From assembly GCA_028289455.1 (NCBI GenBank), contig JANQPN010000033.1:58981-122980 (forward strand): a stretch of 64,000 nucleotides of DNA, given 5' to 3'. Source of the stretch: Wenzhouxiangellaceae bacterium (GTDB lineage Bacteria > Pseudomonadota > Gammaproteobacteria > Xanthomonadales > Wenzhouxiangellaceae). Positions within the stretch are counted from its first letter, which is position 1; each line of letters opens with the position of its first letter. The notes beneath the pieces are model-generated. The model worked only from the letters and a program-made list of their open reading frames with translations. It was not told the origin of the DNA and did no database searches. The translations under genes and the position numbers were made by a program. Shown one piece after another: positions 53,444 to 62,157 of the stretch.

Positions 53444-55516
53444 TTATTCAAACGCCTGATTTATTGCTGCACGCAGCCGGTCACGGCTAAATGAATAGAT
53501 ATCGCTTTCGCTTTTACTGATCACATTCAGATAGATTTCCCCACTGTCGGGATTAAAGGAAAACTCCGACAGCTTGCTGTACAGCACATCGGAAAGCACC
53601 AGCCTGCTGTATTGATCACCGGTATTGAAATTGAATTCGACCAGTTCACCCGTACCTGCCTGTGGCCGGAAAAAATACAGCTTGCTGGCGTGCACCATGA
53701 AAGGTGGCTGGAAGTTGATCTGGTGCTCCACTGCCCCGGTCTGATCACTGTTCAGATCATAACGGTGAATTTCTCCGCCCTTGATGAAGTAAACCACATT
53801 GTTCTGCTGATCTGCACCGATAGGCGCCCATACACCATCGGCCAGTTTTTTGCGGCTGTGATCGGACAGGTCATAAGCCCACAACTCACGTGTTTCATCA
53901 CCCACTTGCAGATAAGTAATATAACGGTCACTACCGGCAAACATTCCAATGAAACTGCTGATAATCGGATTCTCAAACACCTGCTGCCGCTCCAAGTCAT
54001 GCACCACCAGTTCCAGCTCGGTGGTCTGTTGATTATGCTGCCGGTAAAGCAACAACCGGCCACTGGCGGAAAATGAAGGAAAATTGACCACTGATTCAGC
54101 ACGGGTGATTTGCTGCAATTCAGCGACGTCAGACGCTCGATACCACAGTTCGCGGTAACCGGTGCGGTTTGAAGTAAACGCCAGCTTGCCGCTGGGCGTA
54201 TGCACCAGTGGATCCATCTGGTTACTGGCCGAATCAATAATTTCCTCCAGCACCAGGTTTTCATCGCTGAGTGAATGCCGTTGTATCTGCCGCTCCAGTG
54301 ACGAGCGAACATAGTATATTTCGCTGGCCGAGGCAGCCGGGTATTTGAAATTTCCGGCAATATTTATTTTCAGTTTTTCATGTGTCTGAATGTTGATAAC
54401 AAACGGATAAAAAAAGCCATTTTCATAGCCGCTGTAAAGTATGTGGCGCTGATCCAACCATACATGCCCGTAAATCTTGATATTGTCCCGTGTGATATCG
54501 GTCACTTCTCCATCAGCCACATCCACGGCAAACATACCGCCCAGTTCCGGATTGACTATACGATGGAAAGTTAGCGTTTCGCCGTTCGGGCTCCAGGCCG
54601 GATGCATATCGATATAGTCGGGCTCGGTCAGTTGCCACTGCTCATCACGGTTGTCATCATGAAGAAAAATGGCCGACTTGGTATTGCTTTCCGTCAGGCT
54701 GGTGTAGGCTAGGCGGTTCTCCACCGGCGACCATGCCAGACCAAAAGGCGCCTTGGAAAAAGTGGGCACATACTGCTGAGCCACCTGCCGGCTGTCTGCA
54801 GTACCCATATCGTAAATATATACATCATCAATATCTGCATTATCGGTGGTGGTCAGGTAAGCGAATCTGCTACCGTCGAAGTTCCAGGCGATTCCACCGA
54901 GGTTCCGATCACTATCCACCAGCAGGCTGTCCTGCTGACCCGGGTTTTGCAAGTCTCGCAGATATAAATTGAAACTGCCGGTCTCATTGGTGGTATACAG
55001 CAAATAGCGGTTATCGGGCGACACCGCCGGTGATTCTTCATACCCGCTTTGCGAGGTCACATTAACCACTTCCAGCACCGGCACACTGATTTCATCATCA
55101 GAAAAATAATGAAGTGATGAGAGCAGAATGATCGACATCACTGCAAATAACACTGCCGTGGCATAATAAATCCGGCTGCGCCCCGGCAGACTGATTTCAG
55201 AAACCGTTATTTTATCTCTTAGCCGGTAGCCCTTTCGCGGTACATTGATTACCGCCTGCTCACCCGATCCATCTTCAGGAATTTCCCGACGCAGGCGCAG
55301 CACAATCTGTCGTAGCCCCTGCTCACCCACCGTTAGATTGCCATCCCAGATTTCATCAATTATGCGATAGCTGGACAGCAACTCGCCCGGATGCCGGCAA
55401 AGCAATTCCAGTAACTGCACCGCTTGGGGCGGCAACGAAATCGAGCGTCCGGAGGCAAGTTTCAATTCACGTTTGCCGGGATTAAACGACCAGTGTTCCG
55501 CGATAAAATTTTTCAT
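53444..55516 (-). CDS. Membrane-anchored winged-helix regulator with PD40 propeller (CadC/ToxR-like)
   Basis: A 690-residue protein. The cytoplasmic N-terminal trans_reg_C winged helix (residues about 8-100) has ISLPPQAVQLLELLCRHPGE and EQGLRQIVLRLRREI. A single span follows at about 120-140 (YATAVLFAVMSIILLSSLHY). A periplasmic PD40 propeller takes the rest: YEESPAVSPDNRYLLYTT, GGIAWNFDGSRFAYLTT, HPAWSPNGETLTFHRI and similar blades. It is the same general architecture as CadC/ToxR-type regulators. Its winged helix resembles that of the partial gene at 1-220. It lies upstream of the DUF11 gene on the same strand and may control the neighbouring genes (inference). Confidence 0.85.
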   Translation of the reverse strand: MKNFIAEHWSFNPGKRELKLASGRSISLPPQAVQLLELLCRHPGELLSSYRIIDEIWDGNLTVGEQGLRQIVLRLRREIPEDGSGEQAVINVPRKGYRLRDKITVSEISLPGRSRIYYATAVLFAVMSIILLSSLHYFSDDEISVPVLEVVNVTSQSGYEESPAVSPDNRYLLYTTNETGSFNLYLRDLQNPGQQDSLLVDSDRNLGGIAWNFDGSRFAYLTTTDNADIDDVYIYDMGTADSRQVAQQYVPTFSKAPFGLAWSPVENRLAYTSLTESNTKSAIFLHDDNRDEQWQLTEPDYIDMHPAWSPNGETLTFHRIVNPELGGMFAVDVADGEVTDITRDNIKIYGHVWLDQRHILYSGYENGFFYPFVINIQTHEKLKINIAGNFKYPAASASEIYYVRSSLERQIQRHSLSDENLVLEEIIDSASNQMDPLVHTPSGKLAFTSNRTGYRELWYRASDVAELQQITRAESVVNFPSFSASGRLLLYRQHNQQTTELELVVHDLERQQVFENPIISSFIGMFAGSDRYITYLQVGDETRELWAYDLSDHSRKKLADGVWAPIGADQQNNVVYFIKGGEIHRYDLNSDQTGAVEHQINFQPPFMVHASKLYFFRPQAGTGELVEFNFNTGDQYSRLVLSDVLYSKLSEFSFNPDSGEIYLNVISKSESDIYSFSRDRLRAAINQAFE

Positions 55517-55932
55517 GGGTCAGCGTTTTGATTGTGGTTCGATCATAAAAATGCTGGCGATAATGATAATACAATCAGCTATTGAATTTAGCGGCTTTCA
55601 ACAACCAGAATTTAAGTCTCTATTGTGTGATATGAGTGTTACAAACCTAATGAAATCAAAACACAGCGTTTCTGCGCAGGTGAGCGACCAATATCACGTC
55701 AAGCCGGAAGGCCAATACTGTATATACCGGTGACTGGGCATTTAACACATTGAAAAATGTAAGAAAAACACGATTATTAAGGTGTTGATCAACTGCCAGA
55801 AACATTGAATACTTCAACCGGTAGTTGTTGGGTTATCTGCCACTGGTTAGACTACCAAAACATCATATTTCGATATGTGAAGTTACTGAATTAGGGTTTG
55901 GCCACTTCAATTCTCAACCCAAGGAGGGCGAC
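55517..55932. promoter_or_regulatory. Divergent region and leader of the 967-aa gene
   Basis: 416 bp between two divergent genes. It contains the intact leader (55742-55920) that is repeated in degenerate form at 48342-48505. It includes the partial palindrome CATAT-TTCG-ATATG (55864-55877). A strong ribosome site AAGGAGGG starts at 55921, before ATG 55933. An upstream open frame from 55825 has no such site. No other gene is visible. Confidence 0.6.
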
Positions 55933-58836
55933 ATGTTTTTAACGCAGGCCACCAACGCCGGTGCAAAAGTTGTTCAGCTGAATACTGAATTAATCCAGGT
56001 TATTGAGAAAATCAAGAGCGAATTGCAGGGTAGCGGGCAGGATCTTTCCTGGGGGCAGATTCTGGTCGAGCTTTACCGTAACCGGGACAGTGAATCAGTT
56101 CATAAAGACATCATCAGTGCAGTCCTGTCAGAACTGAACATTCCGTTGGACAAAATCAACAGCCGGTTAACCAAACTGCAGGGTTACCTGGTTGATTTAC
56201 AGAACCGGCTTGAGCCCCTGGTGCAGGATCTGGGCACACCGGGAGAACTGTTGAACGCCGATGTTGACTTTACCCCGGAAGATAAACAACTGGCCGTTGG
56301 CGAAGTGGCCTTTGTGATCGGCGGCAGCGCCAGCGCCGGCATCAATATCAGCAGTTACAACGCCAGCAGCCTGCCGGACGATTGGGAAGGCAATGTCTCC
56401 GAATCCAGTGGTTTGCAGGAATTAAGTCTGGCCGGAAAACTTGCCTTTACCGGCACGGGCAGCGGCGCGTTTGGCTCGGCCAGTTTGACTTTATCCGCGT
56501 CGATGAGCAAAAGCGGCAGCCTGAGGCTGTATCACGAATACAATGCAAAAACGGCACGCATTGCCGCACTGGTGATGTCTGCCAATAATTTTGCCATGCC
56601 CTGGGACCTTGAAGGCCTGCAAAAACAACTACAGAAGCCGGAAGACAATGGCGAAGTCAGAGGTTTCCGGCGGATGCATGTGCATGGTCAGGGTGATATC
56701 AATTTTGCTGCCGGTGTTGATGTTGGCTATGCCTATCAATACGAAACCGATGTGCCCACGCCTGATGGTGATCAGCCGCTGGGCATTCAGGCGGGATTAC
56801 AAGCCGGTCTGAACGTTGGGTTCAAACGCAGCGGGGCATTTAAATACGTTATTGATAAGGATATCAACGATAACCTGTTGATCAGCGTGGAGCGCAACGC
56901 CAGCAGCAGCAGCTCGCTGGCTTTCAATATTGATGCCGATCTTGTCATTACCGGCCTGGACCAGGTTGCCGCCAGCTACGTCAAATCATTCTTCAAAGAT
57001 CCTCAATCACTGCTGACCAAGCTGGAGGCCTGGACCAAGCCCGGTGATTTGCTGGTCAAAGAATTTAAAGCACGGGACTGGAAAAACGATGCCGTTGAAC
57101 AGGTGGGCTTGCTGTTGCTTGGCGAAACAGACGCCAGAACCCTGTCGCAAACCGCCATAGGGAAACTGGAATCGCTGCTGTCGCAGACACTCAATGAAAA
57201 AATTCCATTCTGGGGTGAAGACTCATCACAAATTACCGAGCAGCTACTCACCCTGGTATCGCAGCGGCTGGACCTGGGCAGTGAGCTAAGCTCGGCGCTG
57301 CGTGAGGCTGTCGCTGATAAACTGACCACACGGCTTGATAAAGTCAGGCAGGGCCTGGAAGCCGAACTGAAGACAATACTCAAAAACACAGAGGATGTCG
57401 CAACGGAAATTCTTGATCCGCTGGAACATGTCGGCATCAAGGTACAGCAACTGCGTGAGGCCGCCAATGTAACTGCCGGCAAATTACTAGATCCGGCCAT
57501 TCAATACCTGAAACGCTATCAGGATTTACGCGACAAAGTACTCCAGGCTTTGCAGCAGGTCGCCAATTTCAAAATCGGCTTAAGCATCGCCGCATCCTTG
57601 AATCGCGAGCGGTCACAGCAGACTCTGCTGGGCTTTCGCATTGTCACCATCAATAAAACCACCAGTGCCGTACACCGTGCCTTTATTCTCGGCCGTCTGC
57701 ACCAGGCCTGGGATGAGTTTGAACAGGCCCGCAACGAAGGCTGGATAGATCAAATTACCGGTGTATTCAGTGCCCAGGCCAAACGTGAACGGAAAATTGG
57801 GTTCTCGCTACACTTTGGTGATTTCGGCGGCATCGACCGCACCAGAGTCCTGAGTGAGCAGGTACACATCCAGGTCGATCCGGCCGGCAATATCCTGGCT
57901 GCAACCACGCAGCTCAGCCAGGAAGCATTGGTTGAAGCCTTCCATGTTCGGCGTTCCATAGGCCTGATCAGCTCTTATGATCTGGCCGCAGCCAGCCGAG
58001 ACCAGGCTCAGATGCCGTCACCATTGGCATTTAATTTGAGCTACAAGGATAAAATTCTGCGCAAATCCGAAATGCGGGAATTCCTGCTGTCACTGGAACA
58101 GATCCGTGGCCGCCGCTCACTGATTCCGGTTGGCGCAGCAGATGCTGCGGTCAACAGTTATCTGGAATTACGCCAACAGCATGGTCTCAGCAAAGCCGGC
58201 GGGCGAATAGACATCGCTTTACCGGTTACGCTGGCGGACCTTACCAAACTATTGACTGTCGATAATAAAGTCATTCTGGATCAGGCTATCGATATCCAGG
58301 CTGACCTGCTGTTGCGCGACAGCGATCAACGCGGCATGTTGAGCAGTTTCGCCAGCCGTTATAAAGGCGGCATGAGTAAAACTGAATTCATCCTGGCGGT
58401 GAATGGGAAATCACCATCTACCATTGCCAGCGAACTCAATCTGAATGCGCCCACGGGTCGTCTTACACCCTTAGATTTATTTACCAAACGATTGAAATCC
58501 ATTGTTGATAACGCCGAAGCACTGGTAGAAGTAGTTGATGGTATTCGGGATATTGCCGCACTCAGGAAACGCCTGCAGAATCTTCCTGCTAACCCTGCCC
58601 CATCAATTGCTGAACAGCTGGAGAAGGAGCTCTCCAATGCCAGTGAGCAGATCAATGAAGGGCTGGCTCGCTGGCTTAAAGTAACCGGCACCATCACCGG
58701 TCTGTTTGATGAGGCCATTCCTGAGCAAACCATTGCCTTTTTATCGTTGTTATCAGAACTGTCACCGGATGACACCCAGCTGGTTCCGATTGTAAAAATT
58801 GATGGTATCGAGGACGGGACTATTCTGGTTGCATAA
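55933..58836 (+). CDS. Large protein of unknown family (967 aa)
   Basis: A 967-residue protein without signal peptide or membrane span. Residues about 1-100 are helical (LNTELIQVIEKIKSELQGSG). Residues about 115-330 are glycine- and serine-rich beta segments (VIGGSASAGINISSYNASS, AGLQAGLNVGFKRSGAF). Residues about 360-600 form a long coiled-coil-like helical region, and the rest is mixed. ATG 55933 is chosen for its strong AAGGAGGG site. No family is recognised. It could be a large structural or toxin-like protein (speculative). It shares its leader with a gene-less segment at 48342. Confidence 0.75.
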   Translation: MFLTQATNAGAKVVQLNTELIQVIEKIKSELQGSGQDLSWGQILVELYRNRDSESVHKDIISAVLSELNIPLDKINSRLTKLQGYLVDLQNRLEPLVQDLGTPGELLNADVDFTPEDKQLAVGEVAFVIGGSASAGINISSYNASSLPDDWEGNVSESSGLQELSLAGKLAFTGTGSGAFGSASLTLSASMSKSGSLRLYHEYNAKTARIAALVMSANNFAMPWDLEGLQKQLQKPEDNGEVRGFRRMHVHGQGDINFAAGVDVGYAYQYETDVPTPDGDQPLGIQAGLQAGLNVGFKRSGAFKYVIDKDINDNLLISVERNASSSSSLAFNIDADLVITGLDQVAASYVKSFFKDPQSLLTKLEAWTKPGDLLVKEFKARDWKNDAVEQVGLLLLGETDARTLSQTAIGKLESLLSQTLNEKIPFWGEDSSQITEQLLTLVSQRLDLGSELSSALREAVADKLTTRLDKVRQGLEAELKTILKNTEDVATEILDPLEHVGIKVQQLREAANVTAGKLLDPAIQYLKRYQDLRDKVLQALQQVANFKIGLSIAASLNRERSQQTLLGFRIVTINKTTSAVHRAFILGRLHQAWDEFEQARNEGWIDQITGVFSAQAKRERKIGFSLHFGDFGGIDRTRVLSEQVHIQVDPAGNILAATTQLSQEALVEAFHVRRSIGLISSYDLAAASRDQAQMPSPLAFNLSYKDKILRKSEMREFLLSLEQIRGRRSLIPVGAADAAVNSYLELRQQHGLSKAGGRIDIALPVTLADLTKLLTVDNKVILDQAIDIQADLLLRDSDQRGMLSSFASRYKGGMSKTEFILAVNGKSPSTIASELNLNAPTGRLTPLDLFTKRLKSIVDNAEALVEVVDGIRDIAALRKRLQNLPANPAPSIAEQLEKELSNASEQINEGLARWLKVTGTITGLFDEAIPEQTIAFLSLLSELSPDDTQLVPIVKIDGIEDGTILVA

Positions 58837-58845
58837 GTCCTGCAT

Positions 58846-58874
58846 CTGGGGCTGCATATTGCATGCAGCCCCAG
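58846..58874. terminator. Bidirectional terminator-like hairpin
   Basis: Perfect 12-bp stem CTGGGGCTGCAT / ATGCAGCCCCAG with a 5-base loop. It lies between the convergent 967-aa gene and DUF3574-like gene and probably ends both transcripts. Confidence 0.6.
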
Positions 58875-58889
58875 CCAACAGGCTATAGG

Positions 58890-59312
58890 TTATCCGGTAA
58901 TACTGCTGGCACAGGTATCTTCGACCTCTATCAAAACAGCCTCCTGGGAAAACTGAATCCGATATTTGTTCGCCAGTCTTTTCAGGCGGCTCTGAAGATC
59001 ACTGCCATCGGATAAGACAATCAACAGTTTGCTGGCTTCCCGCACAAACCCATCGCTGCCGGCCCATCCACCCTGTGCATCCAGCAGGGTAAAACCGGAA
59101 GGAAATGTACCGGTTATTTCATTGCTCACAAATGACGCCCACTCCTCAGCACTCACTTCAGACACTATGCCACCTTCGGTTTTGGATAATCCAAAATAGA
59201 CCATTCCACGGCTGGAAAAGTCGCAGTTATTTACCTTACTCTGGCCACCCAGACACCCACTAAGCAGCACAACTGCCATCAGCATAAGGTATGTTTTTAA
59301 TTGCTGTCTCAT
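58890..59312 (-). CDS. DUF3574-like lipoprotein
   Basis: A 140-residue protein with a lipobox (VVLLSGC at about residue 20). Mature features are GMVYFGLSKTEGGIVSEVSA, WASFVSNEITGTFPSGFTLL, DAQGGWAGSDGFVREASKLL and IVLSDGSDLQSRL, which fit DUF3574 proteins. The role is unknown. The region 59313-59566 upstream contains no supported gene. Confidence 0.72.
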   Translation of the reverse strand: MRQQLKTYLMLMAVVLLSGCLGGQSKVNNCDFSSRGMVYFGLSKTEGGIVSEVSAEEWASFVSNEITGTFPSGFTLLDAQGGWAGSDGFVREASKLLIVLSDGSDLQSRLKRLANKYRIQFSQEAVLIEVEDTCASSITG

Positions 59313-59566
59313 CGTTAGTGGTATTGCTCAGTTGTGTAAGTTTTGTTCGTCATTTTACCCTGAGCCTGTTGCATGCCCGGGTAACCGAAACATGTGCGTG
59401 TAATGGCGGACACCATGCTGCTGACTTTTGCCTGGCTGCAATTACAGGTCATGCACCTGGGCTGTAAGCGGCTGGCCAGATCAAAATGCCAGGCTGCCTG
59501 TATTTCAATATAAACGATTACTCCCCAGTCAACATCCAAATGGCCTAACCACAATGCGAGAACCAC

Positions 59567-61339
59567 ATGCCGCTGCTCAGGCCATTCATATTTATTGTCA
59601 TCATCCTGCCATTTCCGGTAACCATTCCAATGACTGTTGCAGCTACCGAATCAAAGACATCGATAACCGTTACCTTTGCGGACAACCCGCCTGCCCAGGT
59701 TGAAGTAGCCACCGGTCCGGTCAGAATTGATGATGGCTGGTCGATTCAATCCGCTCCGGGCACCCGGCAGATCAACGTGGCAGGTTCAACGGCCACAACT
59801 TCATTCGACCTGGATCAAGCTGTTATATATCGACTCAACCATAACGGGCAGTCAACCAGCCTGTTCCTGTCTCCGGGGGATAATTTAACCGTTCATGTTG
59901 ATCAGAAAATCCGCTTCAGCGGAGACGGCGCCGGTTCCAACCAGTTGCTATCTGAAGTGGGGAATTTACTGTTTCAGGCTGAACAGTCTCTCGCAACAGA
60001 CACCTCAGCACTCTACGTTAAATTACCCAATGCTTTCCTGGAGGCATTGAATGATCGCAAAACCGACACACTGGAAGCCTACTCACAACTGACCATTGAA
60101 CAGCCGGTGACTGAAGCGGCCAGAGTATGGGCAGAAGCCCAAATAAATTATCGCTTTGGGCTCTTCCTGCTGCTTTACCCGGTTGTGCACGAATCGATCA
60201 CACACCAGCGCCCTGCTCTGCCCGGGGATTTCTTTGCTGCACTCGACATCATTGACATCAACAACGCCGGTGCCCTTAATGCCCCCGATTTTGTGCGGTA
60301 TCTGGACAAGTATGTTGATGTTATGGGCGCCCGGGAGGATAACTTTAATGCCTTATTCGGCCCGCAGGAGCGACTGCACACACGGTATGAGAATATTCGT
60401 AAACTGAGTGTTGATACCGGCATTAAAAATTACCTGTTTGCGCAAATGTTTAACGATTTTCAAACCAGTTATGGCGTGAAGGACTGGCAGCCGGTATTTG
60501 AGCGGTATTCAACAGATTATGGCAATACGCCTTTGGCCAGGTCCATTGCATCAGACCAGTTTGAAGCAGAGAAGCAGCGCCGGAAACCCGATTCGATTGA
60601 AATCTATCGGCGTGTGGATGGTATCCAGCTCGAGGCACATATTTTTTTCCCCAAGCAGCACTCGCAACCCGGTAAAGCCGCCTATCTGTTCTTCCATGGC
60701 GGTGGCTGGGCCATTGGCAGCCCGGAATGGGGATATCGGGAATCTGAACGCATGGCGGCGTTGGGTATGCTGGCCATTACCTTTGAATACCGGTTGATTG
60801 ATGTCCACGGCAGTGACATTCCCAACGCCGTGGACGATGTACGCGCGGCGATTGTATGGGTTAGGGAACAGGCTGAAGGGTGGGGAGTTGATCCTGAGAA
60901 AGTTGTTGCGGCGGGCTTTTCTGCGGGCGCACATTTGGCCGGTACAACAGCCATGCTGGAGGGTTTTGACACATCGATAGCTTCATCGGATGGGCGACCC
61001 AATGCACTGATAATGCAATCTTCCAGTTACGATTTGAGCAAAAATGACTGGTTTCGCACCGTCAGCCGGGGCCGGCCGGAAAGCGTATCGCTGCAGCACA
61101 ATGTTTCTGCTGGACTACCACCGACATTATTAATCCATGGCAGTCGGGATCATCTGGCACCATTACAGGAATTTACAGCGTTCACCGACCTTATCAAAGC
61201 AACCAACCCAGATACCGAAGTGCATCTGTTGTCTGGTGTCGGACATTTTTTCCGGGAAGGTGATGCATCGTCGCAGGCTTCGGCTTTGAAGGAAAAATTT
61301 CTGCATAAGCTTGGTTATGTGATTCAATCGGGACAATAA
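59567..61339 (+). CDS. Exported alpha/beta-hydrolase (HSL-like esterase) with an extra N-terminal domain
   Basis: A 590-residue protein with a signal peptide. Residues about 25-340 are a domain of unknown type: an N-terminal beta part, then helical with INNAGALNAPDFVRYLDKYV. Residues about 345-585 form an HSL-type esterase: the oxyanion motif YLFFHGGGWAIGSPEWG, the nucleophile elbow AAGFSAGAHLAG, an aspartate in LIHGSRDHLAP and a histidine in SGVGHFFREG. The substrate is unknown. It lies 22 bases before the SnoaL-like gene and is probably co-transcribed. Confidence 0.85.
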   Translation: MPLLRPFIFIVIILPFPVTIPMTVAATESKTSITVTFADNPPAQVEVATGPVRIDDGWSIQSAPGTRQINVAGSTATTSFDLDQAVIYRLNHNGQSTSLFLSPGDNLTVHVDQKIRFSGDGAGSNQLLSEVGNLLFQAEQSLATDTSALYVKLPNAFLEALNDRKTDTLEAYSQLTIEQPVTEAARVWAEAQINYRFGLFLLLYPVVHESITHQRPALPGDFFAALDIIDINNAGALNAPDFVRYLDKYVDVMGAREDNFNALFGPQERLHTRYENIRKLSVDTGIKNYLFAQMFNDFQTSYGVKDWQPVFERYSTDYGNTPLARSIASDQFEAEKQRRKPDSIEIYRRVDGIQLEAHIFFPKQHSQPGKAAYLFFHGGGWAIGSPEWGYRESERMAALGMLAITFEYRLIDVHGSDIPNAVDDVRAAIVWVREQAEGWGVDPEKVVAAGFSAGAHLAGTTAMLEGFDTSIASSDGRPNALIMQSSSYDLSKNDWFRTVSRGRPESVSLQHNVSAGLPPTLLIHGSRDHLAPLQEFTAFTDLIKATNPDTEVHLLSGVGHFFREGDASSQASALKEKFLHKLGYVIQSGQ

Positions 61340-61361
61340 CATCACAACACAGGAATTCAGC

Positions 61362-61844
61362 ATGCACTTTGGTTCAAAGCATTTAGTTATCTTTGCATTG
61401 ATGATAGTCAGCTGTTCGTGCTGCTGTTTGGCGCAGGTCGATGAAAGCCATCAGGTACACACGGAAAACCTCACCGAAACCATAAAAACAATGGACGACG
61501 TGGTTTTTGATGCATTCAATAACAGAGATGTGAAAAAGTTTAAAACGCTGTTTACCGAAGACCTTGAGTTCTACCATGATAAGGATGGTCTGGTTTCCTA
61601 TCCGCAGCTTATGGAATCGCTACAAAGTCTTGCAAGCGAAAATAGTGACCTGAAAAGAGAACTACTTAGTGAAAGCCTGGAGGTCTACCCACTCAAGGAA
61701 TACGGCGCAATGCAAATAGGTCGGCATGAGTTTTGCCATACGGAAAACGGACAGTCCGACTGCGGAAAATTCAAGTTTGTTCACATCTGGCAAAACACTG
61801 ATGACGGCTGGAAGATATCCAGAGTCATCAGCTACGATCATTAA
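61362..61844 (+). CDS. DUF4440/SnoaL-like (NTF2-fold) secreted protein
   Basis: A 160-residue protein with a hydrophobic N-terminal signal ending in a cysteine cluster (MIVSCSCCCLAQ), so it could be a lipoprotein. The core is NTF2-like: VVFDAFNNRDVKKFKTLFTE, DLEFYHDKDGLV, AMQIGRHEFCHTENG and KFVHIWQNTDDGWKISRVIS. Enzymatic or binding function unknown. An AGGAATTC site precedes the start. Confidence 0.8.
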   Translation: MHFGSKHLVIFALMIVSCSCCCLAQVDESHQVHTENLTETIKTMDDVVFDAFNNRDVKKFKTLFTEDLEFYHDKDGLVSYPQLMESLQSLASENSDLKRELLSESLEVYPLKEYGAMQIGRHEFCHTENGQSDCGKFKFVHIWQNTDDGWKISRVISYDH

Positions 61845-62157
61845 CTGCTAACAGCGCTCCGGGTTTATTCCGATAGAGAAACACTGCGGCCGTAAAACAC
61901 ATCTCTGGTGATTCATCGGATTGGAATCTCACCCGGTCTGTTATCTGTTCACTTGAAGTATATCGCTGATTTGTCAGGTTTTTGTCAGAATTCAGCTCAA
62001 ATTCATAACTATTCATCGCAATTCATGCGTAAAAACAATACCCTGCATTGAATAACTAATATGTTTTAATATATGGTATTTCGTACGAAATGAATACGCA
62101 GCCCCTCCTGCCAAGTCTGCGGCAAATATTAATTACTATAAATTAAGGATCCATCCT
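61845..62157. promoter_or_regulatory. Upstream region of the second DUF11 gene with a perfect 14-bp palindrome
   Basis: 313 bp without a gene. The perfect palindrome ATTTCGTACGAAAT (62078-62091) lies 66 bases before the start codon. Its TATTTCG-TA core recurs at 48462-48471 and 55867-55876. It is a candidate operator, and the regulator is unknown. Confidence 0.6.

Noticed and set aside
59315..59566. 83-codon minus-strand frame upstream of the DUF3574-like gene
   Set aside because: No ribosome site, no family and it would cover the divergent promoter of the esterase gene.
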